The notes under the pieces are model-generated. The model was not told the DNA's origin. It searched no databases and worked only from the letters and a program-made list of their open reading frames with translations. 64,000 nt of DNA, from assembly GCF_013522825.1 (NCBI RefSeq), contig NZ_JAAMQZ010000004.1, positions 62,001 through 126,000 on the forward strand. Direction: 5' to 3'. The stretch comes from Stutzerimonas stutzeri. GTDB lineage: Bacteria; Pseudomonadota; Gammaproteobacteria; Pseudomonadales; Pseudomonadaceae. Numbering within the stretch: position 1 is the first letter of the stretch; every line of letters begins with the position of its first letter. Of this stretch, positions 29,055 through 38,060 are shown piece by piece. Position numbers and translations under genes: made by a program.

Positions 29055-30485
29055 TCAGCGTAGCATGTCTTCGATCATGCGCTTTTCATCGGCCAGTTGT
29101 TGCTGGCGCGCGTCGATACGGGCGGATGTCTGGAAGGTGCTGGAGCGACGTTTGGCGAAGTCCAGCTGCTCGATGGCCTGGGTGTAGTCGCCAACCAGTG
29201 CGAAGAACTCTGCACGGGCCTGGTGCAGGCCGAGGATGTTGCCGGTCAGGCCGCGAACTTCCGATACCTGATACCAGACGTCAGGATCCCTGGGGCGTGC
29301 TTCGACCAGCCTGTCCAACTCGTGTTCTGCCTCCTGCAAAAGGCCCTGCTTGATCAGCAAGTCGATGTGCGTCTGACGCACCGGGTAGCTGCCGGGATAG
29401 AGTTCGAGTAACTGCTTGGTTCGTTTCTGCGCTTCGCCCATGCGGTTGGCGGTGATGTCGAGCTCGACCTGTGCCAGGTTGTAGCTGATTTCGTTGGGTG
29501 CTTTCAGCAGCAGAGGCTGCAGAGTGGCTGCAGCCTCCTGGAGCTGAGCGCTCCTGATCTGCGCCAATGCCAGGCCATAGCGGGCGGAATCCAGGCCTTC
29601 ATTTTCGCTGAGCATGGCGCGAAAACGCTTGGCGCTGAGGCCGGGCGTGCTCTCGAACTGCAAGTCCACGCGCGCGCGCATCAGTTGATAACGCAAGCTG
29701 TCCTGCACGCCGCCCTGAGGGTACTGCTCGGCCCGGTTGCGGGTGTCGGCGATACGCGATTCGCTGACCGGGTGGGTCAGCAGGAATTCCGGCGGTTTCT
29801 GATCGTAGCGATACTGGCGCATCAAGCGACCGAACATCTCCGGCATCGCACGCGGGTCATAGCCGGCACGTTCCAGATTGAGAAGACCGATACGGTCGGC
29901 TTCCTGTTCGTTCTGCCGGGAAAAGCGTCGTTGCGCTTGGATGGCGGCAGCCTGGGTCGAGACGATGGCGGCGATACCTGCATCGCCAGCACCGGCGGCT
30001 GCGGCCACCACCCCGGCGAGCATGGCTGCCATCAACGGCAGTTGCATGCGTTTCTGCGCTTCCAGGCCGCGTGCGAAGTGGCGTTGGGAAAGGTGCGCCA
30101 GTTCGTGCGCCATCACGGAAGCATATTCGGCCTCGGTCTGGGCATGAATGAACAGCCCGCCATTGACCCCGATAATCCCGCCAGGGGCTGCGAATGCGTT
30201 CAGCTGAGGGCTTTTCAGCAACACGAACTCCAGGCGTCGATCCTGCAATTGGCTGGTTTCGGCCAGACGGTAGACGCTGCGCTCCAGATAGTCCTTGAGC
30301 AGGGGGTCGGACAGCTGTGGAACCTGCCCGCGCAACAGGCTGAGCCAGGCGCGCCCCAGCTGGTATTCCTGCTCCGGCGAGACAATCCCCGAGCTGGAGT
30401 CGCCCAGGGAAGGCAGGTCGTTGGCCATTGCCGGCTGCCCGATCAGAACGGCCAGTGTCAGCAGGGTAGGGCGCAGCAGTTTCAT
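29055..30485 (-). CDS. M48 family metalloprotease, BepA-like
   Basis: 476 residues from the ATG at 30485. A signal peptide ends near AMA (about 19-21). The zinc motif HELAH gives ligands His127 and His131 with catalytic Glu128; the third ligand lies in NEQEADRIG. A C-terminal TPR-like helical region (about 280-476) matches BepA (YfgC), a periplasmic protease and chaperone that clears misassembled LptD and BAM substrates. The gene is convergent with nadA and divergent from tusA, as in P. aeruginosa. Confidence 0.9.
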   Translation of the reverse strand: MKLLRPTLLTLAVLIGQPAMANDLPSLGDSSSGIVSPEQEYQLGRAWLSLLRGQVPQLSDPLLKDYLERSVYRLAETSQLQDRRLEFVLLKSPQLNAFAAPGGIIGVNGGLFIHAQTEAEYASVMAHELAHLSQRHFARGLEAQKRMQLPLMAAMLAGVVAAAAGAGDAGIAAIVSTQAAAIQAQRRFSRQNEQEADRIGLLNLERAGYDPRAMPEMFGRLMRQYRYDQKPPEFLLTHPVSESRIADTRNRAEQYPQGGVQDSLRYQLMRARVDLQFESTPGLSAKRFRAMLSENEGLDSARYGLALAQIRSAQLQEAAATLQPLLLKAPNEISYNLAQVELDITANRMGEAQKRTKQLLELYPGSYPVRQTHIDLLIKQGLLQEAEHELDRLVEARPRDPDVWYQVSEVRGLTGNILGLHQARAEFFALVGDYTQAIEQLDFAKRRSSTFQTSARIDARQQQLADEKRMIEDMLR

Positions 30486-30594
30486 CCGGGCGGGCTCATC
30501 GATTCGGGGGATCGCTACTGTAGCCTTGTGCTCGGGTGGCTGGCCAGAGCTGCTTGCGGCTCGGTATCCTGCAGTCCTTTCGAGGAGACGATCA

Positions 30595-30846
30595 ATGACT
30601 GAACAGGACGCTTGCGTCACAACTCATGACGCCGAGCTGGACGCCAGCGGGCTTGCCTGTCCGATGCCGTTGCTCAAGGCCAAGCTGGCGCTCAACGGGC
30701 TGGCCAGCGGGCAGGTACTGAAGGTGACGGCGACCGATCCGGGCTCGCAACGGGATTTTCGCAGCTTCGCCAGGCTTGCAGGTCATGCGTTGCTGCATGA
30801 AGAAATGGAAGAGGGTGTTTATCGCTACTGGCTGCGCAAGACCTGA
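30595..30846 (+). CDS. TusA-family sulfurtransferase
   Basis: 83 residues with GAGGAG before the ATG. The CPxP motif (Cys22 in GLACPMPLLKAK) marks the SirA/TusA/YeeD family, whose cysteine carries persulfide sulfur for tRNA thiolation, molybdenum cofactor or other uses. The TDPGSQRDF segment is conserved. The longer upstream frame runs opposite to the protease gene and is discarded. In P. aeruginosa the protein at this place (PA1006) has been linked to molybdenum homeostasis, so general TusA function should not be assumed. Confidence 0.88.
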   Translation: MTEQDACVTTHDAELDASGLACPMPLLKAKLALNGLASGQVLKVTATDPGSQRDFRSFARLAGHALLHEEMEEGVYRYWLRKT

Positions 30847-30871
30847 CGGGGGGGCGCCGGCAAGAGAGACA

Positions 30872-30891
30872 GGGCCGGATTTTTCCGGCCC
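30872..30891. terminator. Bidirectional hairpin between tusA-like gene and bcp
   Basis: GGGCCGGA and TCCGGCCC form a perfect 8-bp stem around TTTT between two convergent genes. The T tract is poor on both sides. Confidence 0.6.
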
Positions 30892-30899
30892 GTCGTTCG

Positions 30900-31373
30900 T
30901 TATTGCGGGTTCAGTGCCTGGGCGGCCTGCAATACGGCTTCGACATGGCCTGGGACCTTCACGCCGCGCCATTGCTGGCGAAGAATGCCTGCGCTGTCGA
31001 TGAGGAAGGTGCTGCGGTCAACGCCCATGTATTCCTTGCCGTACAGCTTCTTCAGCTTGATGACGTCGAACAGCTGGCAGAGCTGCTCGTCCTTGTCGGA
31101 AATGAGTTCGAAGGGGAACCCCTGCTTGGCCTTGAAGTTCTCGTGGGTTCTCAGGCTGTCGCGTGAAACGCCGAATACCAGCGTGTTGGCCGCTGCGAAT
31201 GCTTCGTGCAGATCACGAAAGCCCTGGCCTTCAGTGGTGCAACCCGGCGTGTTGTCCTTGGGGTAGAAGTAAAGCACCACCTGCTTGCCCTGCAGCGCTT
31301 CGAGGTTGATCAGCTGGCCGCTGGTAGCCTGGGCCTGGAAAGCGGGTAGCGGTTGGTCGATCTCGACGGACAT
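30900..31373 (-). CDS. bcp: Peroxiredoxin Bcp (PrxQ type)
   Basis: 157 residues. It reduces peroxides through the peroxidatic Cys45 in YPKDNTPGCTTEGQGFRD. The position of the E. coli resolving Cys50 is Gln50 here, so this is a one-cysteine or atypical member that may use an external thiol or the later cysteine in DEQLCQLF (about 98). It is followed 14 bases upstream by gcvR on the same strand, a pairing conserved in Pseudomonas. Confidence 0.93.
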   Translation of the reverse strand: MSVEIDQPLPAFQAQATSGQLINLEALQGKQVVLYFYPKDNTPGCTTEGQGFRDLHEAFAAANTLVFGVSRDSLRTHENFKAKQGFPFELISDKDEQLCQLFDVIKLKKLYGKEYMGVDRSTFLIDSAGILRQQWRGVKVPGHVEAVLQAAQALNPQ

Positions 31374-31387
31374 GATGGTTTCCTCTT

Positions 31388-31948
31388 TTATGGGTTCTGC
31401 GGGCGCCAGGGTTCGATCAGGGCATCCAGATTCAGCGCATCGGCGAAGTCGAGGAACTGGTCGCGCAGCCAGCTGATCTGCGTACCGGCCGGCAGGGTGA
31501 CGGTCAGCGTGGCGTTGAGCATGGTGCCGCCGGTTTGTGGCGCCTGATAGGTGTCACAGATCAGGCTTTCCAGCTCGACACGATGGTCGATGAAGAACTG
31601 GCACAGCTCATTGAGAATGTCCGGACGGTAGACAGAGCTGACGTAAGCCACGTATGGCAGTGCCTGGGGACGGACTTCCAGCGCTTCGCTGCGTACCACG
31701 TGGGTGGTGAAGTCATGCTTTTTCGCCAGACCCGGCAGCGCCGTTTCCATGCGTGCGAGGGCATCCCAGGTCCCGGTGATCTCCAGTACCAGCGCGCAGT
31801 ATTCGCCATGCCGGGTCAGTCGGGTGTTGACTACGGCGCAGCGATTCTCGTTGCTGGCCCTGCAGAGCACGTTGGTGAGCTCCATTGGGCTGCGGCCCAT
31901 GGCGCTGATGACGAGAAACTGTTCACGGGGTACTGGAGGGGTGGACAT
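31388..31948 (-). CDS. gcvR: Glycine cleavage system transcriptional repressor GcvR-like protein
   Basis: 186 residues from the ATG at 31948, with AGGAA upstream. The chain is two ACT domains (about 8-85 and 95-175) and no DNA-binding domain. In E. coli GcvR binds glycine and blocks the activator GcvA by protein contact. In Pseudomonas the target is less well known. It is transcribed with bcp and divergently from dapA. Confidence 0.88.
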   Translation of the reverse strand: MSTPPVPREQFLVISAMGRSPMELTNVLCRASNENRCAVVNTRLTRHGEYCALVLEITGTWDALARMETALPGLAKKHDFTTHVVRSEALEVRPQALPYVAYVSSVYRPDILNELCQFFIDHRVELESLICDTYQAPQTGGTMLNATLTVTLPAGTQISWLRDQFLDFADALNLDALIEPWRPQNP

Positions 31949-32166
31949 GCAGCATTCCTGGCGGTAATGAATCGGGCGGCCAGCCAAGCCGAAAACGAGC
32001 AAGAGTAGCGAAAAGCGCCGCCAGAGGGAAATCTACAGCGATGGCGCAGCCCGGATGGCATCGAATCGAACGGGATTTTCATTGCGCCGGATGCCTCCGG
32101 CGTACTCGCAAAGCGCAAAGGAGCCTTGTACCATTACGCCTCTCTTTTTCCGGCAGGAGCGGTTGC

Positions 32167-33045
32167 ATGATTGCGGGCAGTATGGTGGCACTGGTCACGC
32201 CCATGGATGCGCAGGGTGGCCTCGATTGGGACAGCCTGAGCAAACTGGTGGACTTCCATTTGCAGGAAGGCACCGACGCAATCGTGGCGGTTGGTACTTC
32301 GGGCGAATCGGCGACCCTCGATTACAGCGAAAACATCGAAGTGATCCGCCGTGTGGTCGATCAGGTCAATGGCCGTATCCCGGTGATCGCCGGCACGGGA
32401 GCCAACTCCACCCGTGAGGCGCTGGAACTGACCGAAAAGGCCAAGGCCGTGGGTGCCGATGCCTGCCTGCTGGTTACCCCGTACTACAACAAGCCGACCC
32501 AGGAAGGTCTGTACCTGCACTTCCGACACATCGCCGAAGCCGTGGCGATTCCGCAGATCCTCTATAACGTACCCGGTCGCACCGCTTGCGACATGCTGCC
32601 GGAAACCGTGGAACGGCTGTCCAAGGTGCCGAATATCATCGGCATCAAGGAAGCCACCGGCGACCTCAAGCGCGGCCAGGAAGTGCTCGATCGGGTCAGC
32701 AAGGATTTCCTCGTCTATTCCGGTGATGATGCCACCGCCGTGGAACTGATGCTGATGGGCGGCAAGGGCAATATTTCCGTCACCGCCAACGTCGCGCCAC
32801 GTGCAATGAGCGATCTGTGCATCGCCGCGCTCGCTGGTGAGGCGGAAAAGGCGCGTGCGATCAACGCTCAACTGATGCCTCTGCACCAGGCGCTGTTCAT
32901 CGAAGCCAACCCGATACCGGTGAAATGGGCGTTGCACGAAATGGGCCTGATACCCGACGGCATTCGCCTGCCCCTGACCTGGCTCAGCCAGCGTTGCCAT
33001 GATCCCCTGCGTCAGGCCATGCGGCAGTCCGGTGTGCTGGTTTGA
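32167..33045 (+). CDS. dapA: 4-hydroxy-tetrahydrodipicolinate synthase
   Basis: 292 residues with CAGGAG before the ATG; a frame from 32041 is longer but has no support. DapA condenses pyruvate with aspartate semialdehyde at the first committed step of lysine and diaminopimelate synthesis. The Schiff-base lysine is Lys161 (GIKEATGD), with Tyr133 and Thr44 of the catalytic triad and Arg138 in the entrance, the numbering seen in E. coli. bamC follows 40 bases later. Confidence 0.97.
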   Translation: MIAGSMVALVTPMDAQGGLDWDSLSKLVDFHLQEGTDAIVAVGTSGESATLDYSENIEVIRRVVDQVNGRIPVIAGTGANSTREALELTEKAKAVGADACLLVTPYYNKPTQEGLYLHFRHIAEAVAIPQILYNVPGRTACDMLPETVERLSKVPNIIGIKEATGDLKRGQEVLDRVSKDFLVYSGDDATAVELMLMGGKGNISVTANVAPRAMSDLCIAALAGEAEKARAINAQLMPLHQALFIEANPIPVKWALHEMGLIPDGIRLPLTWLSQRCHDPLRQAMRQSGVLV

Positions 33046-33085
33046 ACCATTCCGGTGTACCGGTTTTAACAATGAAGGAACACGC

Positions 33086-34186
33086 ATGAAGCGACTGGCC
33101 GGACTCTCGACCCTTGCCCTGATCATCTCTGGAACCAGCGGCTGTGGCTGGTTGTGGGGTGAAGAGGGATATTTCCGCGACCGTGGCAGCGATTATCTGC
33201 AAGCGCATCAGGTCGCGCCCATGCAAATCCCGGCCAGCGCCGAGCTGCGTTCGGTCGAGCCATTGTTGCCAATTCCCCAGCATATCGCCGACACCCGCTC
33301 GACAGGCGAATATGAGGTGCCACGACCACAACGGCTGGTCGTCACCGAAGAAGCCAGTGAATTCAGTCTGCAAACATCTGAAGATGCGCGCTGGCTGGTT
33401 GCGCTCCGTGCGCCGACGCAAGTCTGGGCTGCGGCGCGGCAGTTCTTTACCGACAACGGTTTCCAGATTGCCGATGAACGTCCGCAGACCGGAGAATTCA
33501 CCACTGCTTGGCAGACCCGGGATCAACTGACTCCGGCTCTGGTGCGTAACCTTGGCTTGGGCGAAGGCGAAACCCGTGTTCGGGTGCGCGTAGAGCCTGG
33601 TGTTCAGCGCAACACCAGCGAAATCTTCCTGCTCAGCGTCCAGCGTCCAGCTGGCAGCACTGCCGACATCAGCTGGCCTGAAAAAACCGTCAATGCCGAG
33701 CTTGACCGGGTCCTTCTCGATGAGCTGCAGGCCGATTTGACCAGCAGCGCGGAGCAGGGCGGTTCTACCTCGCTGTTGGCTGAGCGAGCATTTGACGCGC
33801 CGAGCCGGGTGACACTCAGCGAAGCCGGCAGCGGCAGCCCGGTGTTGCAGCTCGACACCGACTTCAACCGCGCCTGGTCCAGTGTTGGTCGTGCGCTGGC
33901 CGCCAGCGACATTCTTGTCGAAGACCTGGATCGAAGCCTGGGTGTGTACTACATCAACCTGGCCGAAGGCGCAGCGAATCCGGACGACAAACCGGGCTTC
34001 TTCTCCAGGCTGTTCGGCGGAACCCCGGACCGCAAGGAAATCGAAGCCCGCGCCGAGCGCTATCAGGTTCGCGTGACGGAAGTGAGCGGAAACGTTCAGA
34101 TCACTCTCGACAAGGACCTCGACACAGTAGCTCCGGCCGATGTTGCGCGGCGTGTACTGAACATGCTCAAGGACAGTCTGGGCTGA
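33086..34186 (+). CDS. bamC: Outer membrane assembly lipoprotein BamC
   Basis: 366 residues from the ATG at 33086. The lipobox SGTSGC gives lipidated Cys20. An unstructured N-terminal stretch (about 21-90), which binds BamD in E. coli, leads to two helix-grip domains (about 100-215 and 245-366). BamC is a non-essential part of the BAM complex that folds beta barrels. The dapA-bamC pair is a widespread gammaproteobacterial order. Confidence 0.93.
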   Translation: MKRLAGLSTLALIISGTSGCGWLWGEEGYFRDRGSDYLQAHQVAPMQIPASAELRSVEPLLPIPQHIADTRSTGEYEVPRPQRLVVTEEASEFSLQTSEDARWLVALRAPTQVWAAARQFFTDNGFQIADERPQTGEFTTAWQTRDQLTPALVRNLGLGEGETRVRVRVEPGVQRNTSEIFLLSVQRPAGSTADISWPEKTVNAELDRVLLDELQADLTSSAEQGGSTSLLAERAFDAPSRVTLSEAGSGSPVLQLDTDFNRAWSSVGRALAASDILVEDLDRSLGVYYINLAEGAANPDDKPGFFSRLFGGTPDRKEIEARAERYQVRVTEVSGNVQITLDKDLDTVAPADVARRVLNMLKDSLG

Positions 34187-34209
34187 TCGACGCGGCGGCC
34201 CGGAATGCC

Positions 34210-34242
34210 GAAACAGGCGAAACCATTGGTTTCGCCTGTTTC
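34210..34242 (+). terminator. dapA-bamC terminator
   Basis: A perfect 15-bp stem, GAAACAGGCGAAACC with its complement, around ATT, then GTTTG, 23 bases after the bamC stop. It separates bamC from purC. Confidence 0.85.
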
Positions 34243-34310
34243 GTTTGATGACAGACCTTCTTTGCTACGGTTGCCGGTTTCGGCAGCGTATCGGAATCCA
34301 GAGAATCGAC

Positions 34311-35180
34311 ATGACTACTCCAAGTGCCCTCAGCCTGAAGAAAATCTACTCCGGCAAGGTTCGCGACCTTTACGAAATCGATGACAGACGCATGCTCATG
34401 GTCGCCACCGACCGGCTCTCGGCATTCGATGTGATTCTCGCCGAACCGATTCCGGAGAAAGGCAAGATTCTCACCGCCATCTCCAACTTCTGGTTCGACA
34501 AGCTCAATCACTTGGTGCCCAACCATTTCACCGGCGACAGGGTCGAGGATGTGGTGAGTCCCAATGAGTTGCCGCTAGTGGAAGGCCGAGCGGTGGTTGC
34601 CAAGCGTCTCAAGCCGGTTGCGGTCGAAGCCATCGTGCGCGGTTATATCGTCGGCTCTGGCTGGAAGGAATACCAGAAGAGCGGCACCGTCTGCGGGATA
34701 CAATTACCCGCTGGCCTGAAGGAAGCGGCCAAGCTGCCGCAACCGATCTTCACCCCCTCGACCAAGGCCGCCGTGGGCGATCACGATGAAAACATCTCCT
34801 TCGAGCAGTGTGAGGCCATCATCGGCAAGGAGTTGGCTGCGCAGGTGCGCGACGTCTCCATCGCGCTCTATAGTGCCGCCGTGGAGTACGCAGCAACTCG
34901 CGGCATCATCATCGCCGACACCAAGTTCGAGTTCGGTCTCGATGAAGACGGTAACCTGACGCTCATGGATGAAGTGCTGACGCCTGACTCCAGTCGTTTC
35001 TGGCCAGCAGACAGCTACCGTGAAGGCAGCAATCCACCCAGCTTCGACAAGCAGTTCGTACGCGATTGGCTCGAATCCACTGGCTGGAACAAGGAGCCAC
35101 CCGCTCCAGCGGTACCGGCTGATGTCGCCCGGAAAACGGCCGACAAATACCGCGAAGCCCTGACCCGCCTTACGGCTTGA
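34311..35180 (+). CDS. purC: Phosphoribosylaminoimidazole-succinocarboxamide synthase (long, ADE1-like type)
   Basis: 289 residues from the ATG at 34311. It joins aspartate to CAIR in purine synthesis. Family motifs are clear: [11 protein letters not shown] (9-19), [34 protein letters not shown] and [29 protein letters not shown]. This is the long ADE1-like form found in yeasts and many betaproteobacteria. The P. aeruginosa purC at the same locus is, from memory, the short 236-residue E. coli type. Either an old replacement or a second copy is implied. It is followed by tRNA-Ser. Confidence 0.93.
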   Translation: MTTPSALSLKKIYSGKVRDLYEIDDRRMLMVATDRLSAFDVILAEPIPEKGKILTAISNFWFDKLNHLVPNHFTGDRVEDVVSPNELPLVEGRAVVAKRLKPVAVEAIVRGYIVGSGWKEYQKSGTVCGIQLPAGLKEAAKLPQPIFTPSTKAAVGDHDENISFEQCEAIIGKELAAQVRDVSIALYSAAVEYAATRGIIIADTKFEFGLDEDGNLTLMDEVLTPDSSRFWPADSYREGSNPPSFDKQFVRDWLESTGWNKEPPAPAVPADVARKTADKYREALTRLTA

Positions 35181-35254
35181 GGCTGCTGTACCTGCGAAAA
35201 GCCTTGCGGGCGTGCAATACACTGAAAAACAGGCAAAAAAGCCCTGTCGCAGGG

Positions 35255-35283
35255 TTCGACAAAAGCGCATGAACTGATATCAT
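35255..35283 (+). promoter_or_regulatory. Promoter of tRNA-Ser
   Basis: TTCGAC (35255-35260), a 17-base spacer, TATCAT (35278-35283), then a GC-rich discriminator; the tRNA begins 11 bases later. The discriminator type suggests stringent control. Confidence 0.75.
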
Positions 35284-35293
35284 GCGCGCCGCT

Positions 35294-35383
35294 GGAGAGA
35301 TGCCGGAGTGGCCGAACGGGACGGATTCGAAATCCGTTGAACAGGCAACTGTTCCTAGGGTTCAAATCCCTATCTCTCCGCCA
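35294..35383 (+). tRNA. tRNA-Ser (anticodon CGA)
   Basis: 90 bases with CCA encoded. The acceptor stem GGAGAGA pairs with TCTCTCC; the anticodon loop is TTCGAAA; a long variable arm (GAACAGGCAACTGTTC) is typical of serine tRNAs; the T loop is GGTTCAAATCC. It reads UCG codons. Confidence 0.98.
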
Positions 35384-35760
35384 CTATTGTAAAATCCCTG
35401 TAAATCAAGCATTTACAAGGAAGCCGAAACGGCGATTTGTAGCAACGGTTTGTAGCGTTTTTGTAGCACAAACCCGAACCTATGGATCGCCGTTTTCTTT
35501 TGCCTGACTGCTCAGGCTCTCCAAGCGTTTCTAGGCCGTTCTGGCTGATCCCATACCTTTGTTGCCTGGTCACTGCTTTCTGCGGGCTGGTAGCTTTCTC
35601 GGCCTCGGGCGCCCAAGTGGCGCGTGGGCTGCTGGGCAGCGTCGATCATCACCTGTTGCTGCCGGCACTCGGGCTGGCGACCGATCTCCTCACGCACTTG
35701 CCCTGGAGTCGTTATATGTGCCCCTGAATATTGACGAAAAGCTGTAAGCAGTTTTCAATT
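35384..35760. other. tRNA-Ser 3' flank with att-like repeats, no gene
   Basis: Right after the tRNA come an inverted repeat (TGTAAAT / ATTTACA at 35399-35417) and three TTTGTAGC direct repeats (35436-35467). The rest has short open frames on both strands, one hydrophobic (from about 35482), none with a ribosome binding site or a recognisable family. Composition is less GC-rich than the flanks at 35384-35480. It looks like a scar of an integrated element. Confidence 0.5.
35436..35467 (+). repeat. Three TTTGTAGC direct repeats
   Basis: Copies start at 35436, 35449 and 35460 (steps of 13 and 11). Short direct repeats at this position beside a tRNA 3' end resemble arm sites of tyrosine recombinases. 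Confidence 0.6.
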
Positions 35761-35783
35761 CAAATGTTATGTTATAACTTTTG
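35761..35783 (+). promoter_or_regulatory. Zur box upstream of dksA2 operon
   Basis: AAATGTTATGTTATAACTTT is an inverted repeat that matches the Zur operator consensus GAAATGTTATANTATAACATTTC at most positions. It lies 18 bases before the dksA2 ATG at 35802. Zinc-loaded Zur should repress the downstream genes, all of which are of types known to be zinc-starvation induced. Confidence 0.85.
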
Positions 35784-35801
35784 AATTTAATGGTGCTGTC
35801 C

Positions 35802-36206
35802 ATGACTGAGCAAGAGCTTCTTCGGCAACCCTCCGATGCCTACATGAACGGGCAGCAGCAGATATTTTTCCGTGAGTTGCTGCTGAACCAGCGATGCGAG
35901 CTACAGGAGCGGATATCAGGTGAGCTCGATGCGTTGCGTCAGCTCGAACCGAACAGCGACCCCGTGGATATCGGCTGTGCCGAAGAGCAGCGCCAGTGGC
36001 AGCTGCGACTGCTTGAGCGGGAGAAGAAGCTGCTCGACAAGATTGACCAGGCCCTCGAACGCCTGGCCTGTGGCGAATACGGCTGGTGTGAGGAGACGGG
36101 CGAGCCGATCGGCCTGCGCCGCCTGCTGCTGCGACCTACCGCGAGCCTGTGCATCGAGGCCAAGGAGCGGCAGGAGAAGAAAGAAAAACACCTACGTGAT
36201 AGCTGA
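35802..36206 (+). CDS. dksA2: Zinc-independent DksA paralogue (DksA2)
   Basis: 134 residues from the ATG at 35802, the length of P. aeruginosa DksA2; an ATG at 35790 is less likely. The long coiled coil (about 25-88) enters the RNA polymerase secondary channel. The zinc site of DksA is broken: only Cys96 and Cys117 remain, while the partner positions are Thr99 and Ala120. DksA2 replaces DksA in the ppGpp response when zinc is scarce. [25 protein letters not shown] is the conserved C-terminal motif. It is the first gene of the Zur-controlled operon. Confidence 0.92.
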   Translation: MTEQELLRQPSDAYMNGQQQIFFRELLLNQRCELQERISGELDALRQLEPNSDPVDIGCAEEQRQWQLRLLEREKKLLDKIDQALERLACGEYGWCEETGEPIGLRRLLLRPTASLCIEAKERQEKKEKHLRDS

Positions 36207-36216
36207 GGTTCCCCTT

Positions 36217-37422
36217 ATGAGTGTTCAACTTCCCGTCACCGTACTGTCCGGCTTTCTTGGCGCCGGCAAGAGCACGCTGCTCAACCATGTATTGAAGAAC
36301 CGCGAGAACCGTCGTGTCGCGGTGATCGTCAACGACATGAGCGAAATCAACATCGACGGCAGCGAGGTACAGCGCGATGTCAGTCTCAACCGGGCCGAAG
36401 AGAAGCTGGTGGAGATGAGCAACGGTTGCATATGCTGCACCCTGCGCGAGGACCTGCTGGAGGAAGTCAGCCGGCTGGCCCGCGAAGGCCGTTTCGACTA
36501 CCTGCTGATCGAGTCCACCGGCATCGCCGAACCCTTGCCGGTGGCCGAGACTTTCACTTTTCGCGACGAGCAGGGGCGCAGCCTGTCCGACCTGGCGCGC
36601 CTGGACACCATGGTCACGGTGGTCGACGGGGTCAACTTTCTCCGCGATTTCCACGAATCGGAAAGTCTGGCCAGCCGCGGCGAGACCTTGGGTGAGGAGG
36701 ATGAGCGCTCGATTACCGACCTGCTGATCGAGCAGGTGGAATTCGCCGACGTCATTCTGATCAGCAAGATCGATCTGATCAGCAGTGCCGACCGCGAGGA
36801 ACTGTCGGCAATCCTGCGCAGCCTCAACACCCATGCCGAGATCCTGCCGATGAGCATGGGGCAGGTAACGCTCGACAAGATCCTCAGCACTGGCCGTTTC
36901 GACTTCGAGCGTGCAGCCATGGCGCCGGGATGGTTGAAGGAGTTGCGTGGCGAGCATGTGCCGGAGACCGAAGAATACGGCATCGCCTCGACCGCCTACC
37001 GTGCTCGCCGGCCATTCCACCCGCAGCGCTTTCACGAGTTCCTCAATCGCCCCTGGAATAACGGCAAACTGCTGCGCTCAAAAGGCTTTTTCTGGCTGGC
37101 AAGCAGGCACCGGGACGCTGGAAGCTGGTCTCAGGCCGGCGGCCTGATGCGTCATGGCCTGGCGGGGCGCTGGTGGCGTTTCGTACCCAAGACTCAATGG
37201 CCGACGGATGACGAGGGTCTGCAGGAAATTCTCAGGCACTGGGACGGCCAGATTGGCGATTGCCGGCAGGAGCTGGTGTTTATCGGGCAGAACATCGATT
37301 TCGAACGGCTGAGCACCGAACTGGATGCCTGCCTGCTCGACGACCAGGAGCTGGCTGCGGGGGTGGAAGCCTGGGAGTGGCTTCCCGATCCGTTCGACGA
37401 ATGGCAAGAGGTCGTTGCCTGA
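36217..37422 (+). CDS. COG0523 (CobW/YeiR/ZigA-like) metal-handling GTPase
   Basis: 401 residues from the ATG at 36217; a longer frame overlaps dksA2 and is rejected. Walker [10 protein letters not shown] is at 12-20. The CxCC metal motif (CICC, 71-74) follows SNG, then [13 protein letters not shown] and the G4-like SKID. The C-terminal CobW domain (about 260-390) has a Trp-rich end. These GTPases act as zinc metallochaperones under zinc starvation. The gene is 10 bases after dksA2, and its stop shares one base with the next start. Confidence 0.93.
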   Translation: MSVQLPVTVLSGFLGAGKSTLLNHVLKNRENRRVAVIVNDMSEINIDGSEVQRDVSLNRAEEKLVEMSNGCICCTLREDLLEEVSRLAREGRFDYLLIESTGIAEPLPVAETFTFRDEQGRSLSDLARLDTMVTVVDGVNFLRDFHESESLASRGETLGEEDERSITDLLIEQVEFADVILISKIDLISSADREELSAILRSLNTHAEILPMSMGQVTLDKILSTGRFDFERAAMAPGWLKELRGEHVPETEEYGIASTAYRARRPFHPQRFHEFLNRPWNNGKLLRSKGFFWLASRHRDAGSWSQAGGLMRHGLAGRWWRFVPKTQWPTDDEGLQEILRHWDGQIGDCRQELVFIGQNIDFERLSTELDACLLDDQELAAGVEAWEWLPDPFDEWQEVVA

Positions 37423-38060
37423 TGCTGGCGATCAAGCCTGGGCTGCTTGCGAGACAGGTTTCCGGGCCTACACCCGAAGTGCTGGCCACAGCGCTGGAGG
37501 AGGGAGTCAACCTCTCTGTCTGGGAGCGGCGTTTGCCTGCTTCAGTGAAGGCATTTACCTCGACCTTGATCAATACAGTCACTCATCTGACTGAAAGCCT
37601 TGCCGTGGAGCTGCCTACCGAGGATGCGCAACCCGGCCTGCAAGGCCTGGTTGCAGGCTACCGGCATATCGATGGGTGCGCGGATTTCATGGCGGATGTC
37701 GGTTGGCTGGTGCAAGCCTACAGTTGTCTGCTGGGGGCGAGGAGAGTTGGACTACGGCTGCGAGTCCTGGAGCGCACCATGTGTCCTCGCTTTCACGTCG
37801 ACTATGTGCCCTTGCGCTTGATTACCACCTATGTGGGCGCCGGCAGCCAGTGGCTGGAAGAGGGGGCGATGTGTCGCTCCCAACTGGGCAATCCCGCAGA
37901 AGAGCCACGACACTCCATCCATCAGCTCGGATGTGGCCATGTGGCCTTGTTCAAAGGGGAAAAGTGGCTGGGTAACGAAGGGAAGGGGCTTATTCATCGC
38001 TCTCCGCAAATGGAAATGAGCGAGAAACGGCTGGTCTTGACCTTGGATTGGCTTGGCTAG
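37422..38060 (+). CDS. DUF1826 domain protein in Zur operon
   Basis: 212 residues. Conserved features are RTMCPRFHVDYVPLRLITTYVGAGSQWLEE (split here between residues 121-150), and HQLGCGHVALFKGEKWLG. A Cys-Pro-x-Phe-His-x-Asp arrangement suggests a metal or cofactor site, and the fold may be cupin-like; that is a guess. The ATG shares a base with the GTPase stop, so translation is coupled. DUF1826 genes often follow COG0523 genes under Zur. Function is unknown. Confidence 0.85.
   Translation: MLAIKPGLLARQVSGPTPEVLATALEEGVNLSVWERRLPASVKAFTSTLINTVTHLTESLAVELPTEDAQPGLQGLVAGYRHIDGCADFMADVGWLVQAYSCLLGARRVGLRLRVLERTMCPRFHVDYVPLRLITTYVGAGSQWLEEGAMCRSQLGNPAEEPRHSIHQLGCGHVALFKGEKWLGNEGKGLIHRSPQMEMSEKRLVLTLDWLG

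Noticed and set aside
35482-35727. Small hydrophobic plus-strand frame after tRNA-Ser
   Set aside because: No ribosome binding site, no family; overlapping frames are equally open. Kept only as a possible remnant in the flank description.
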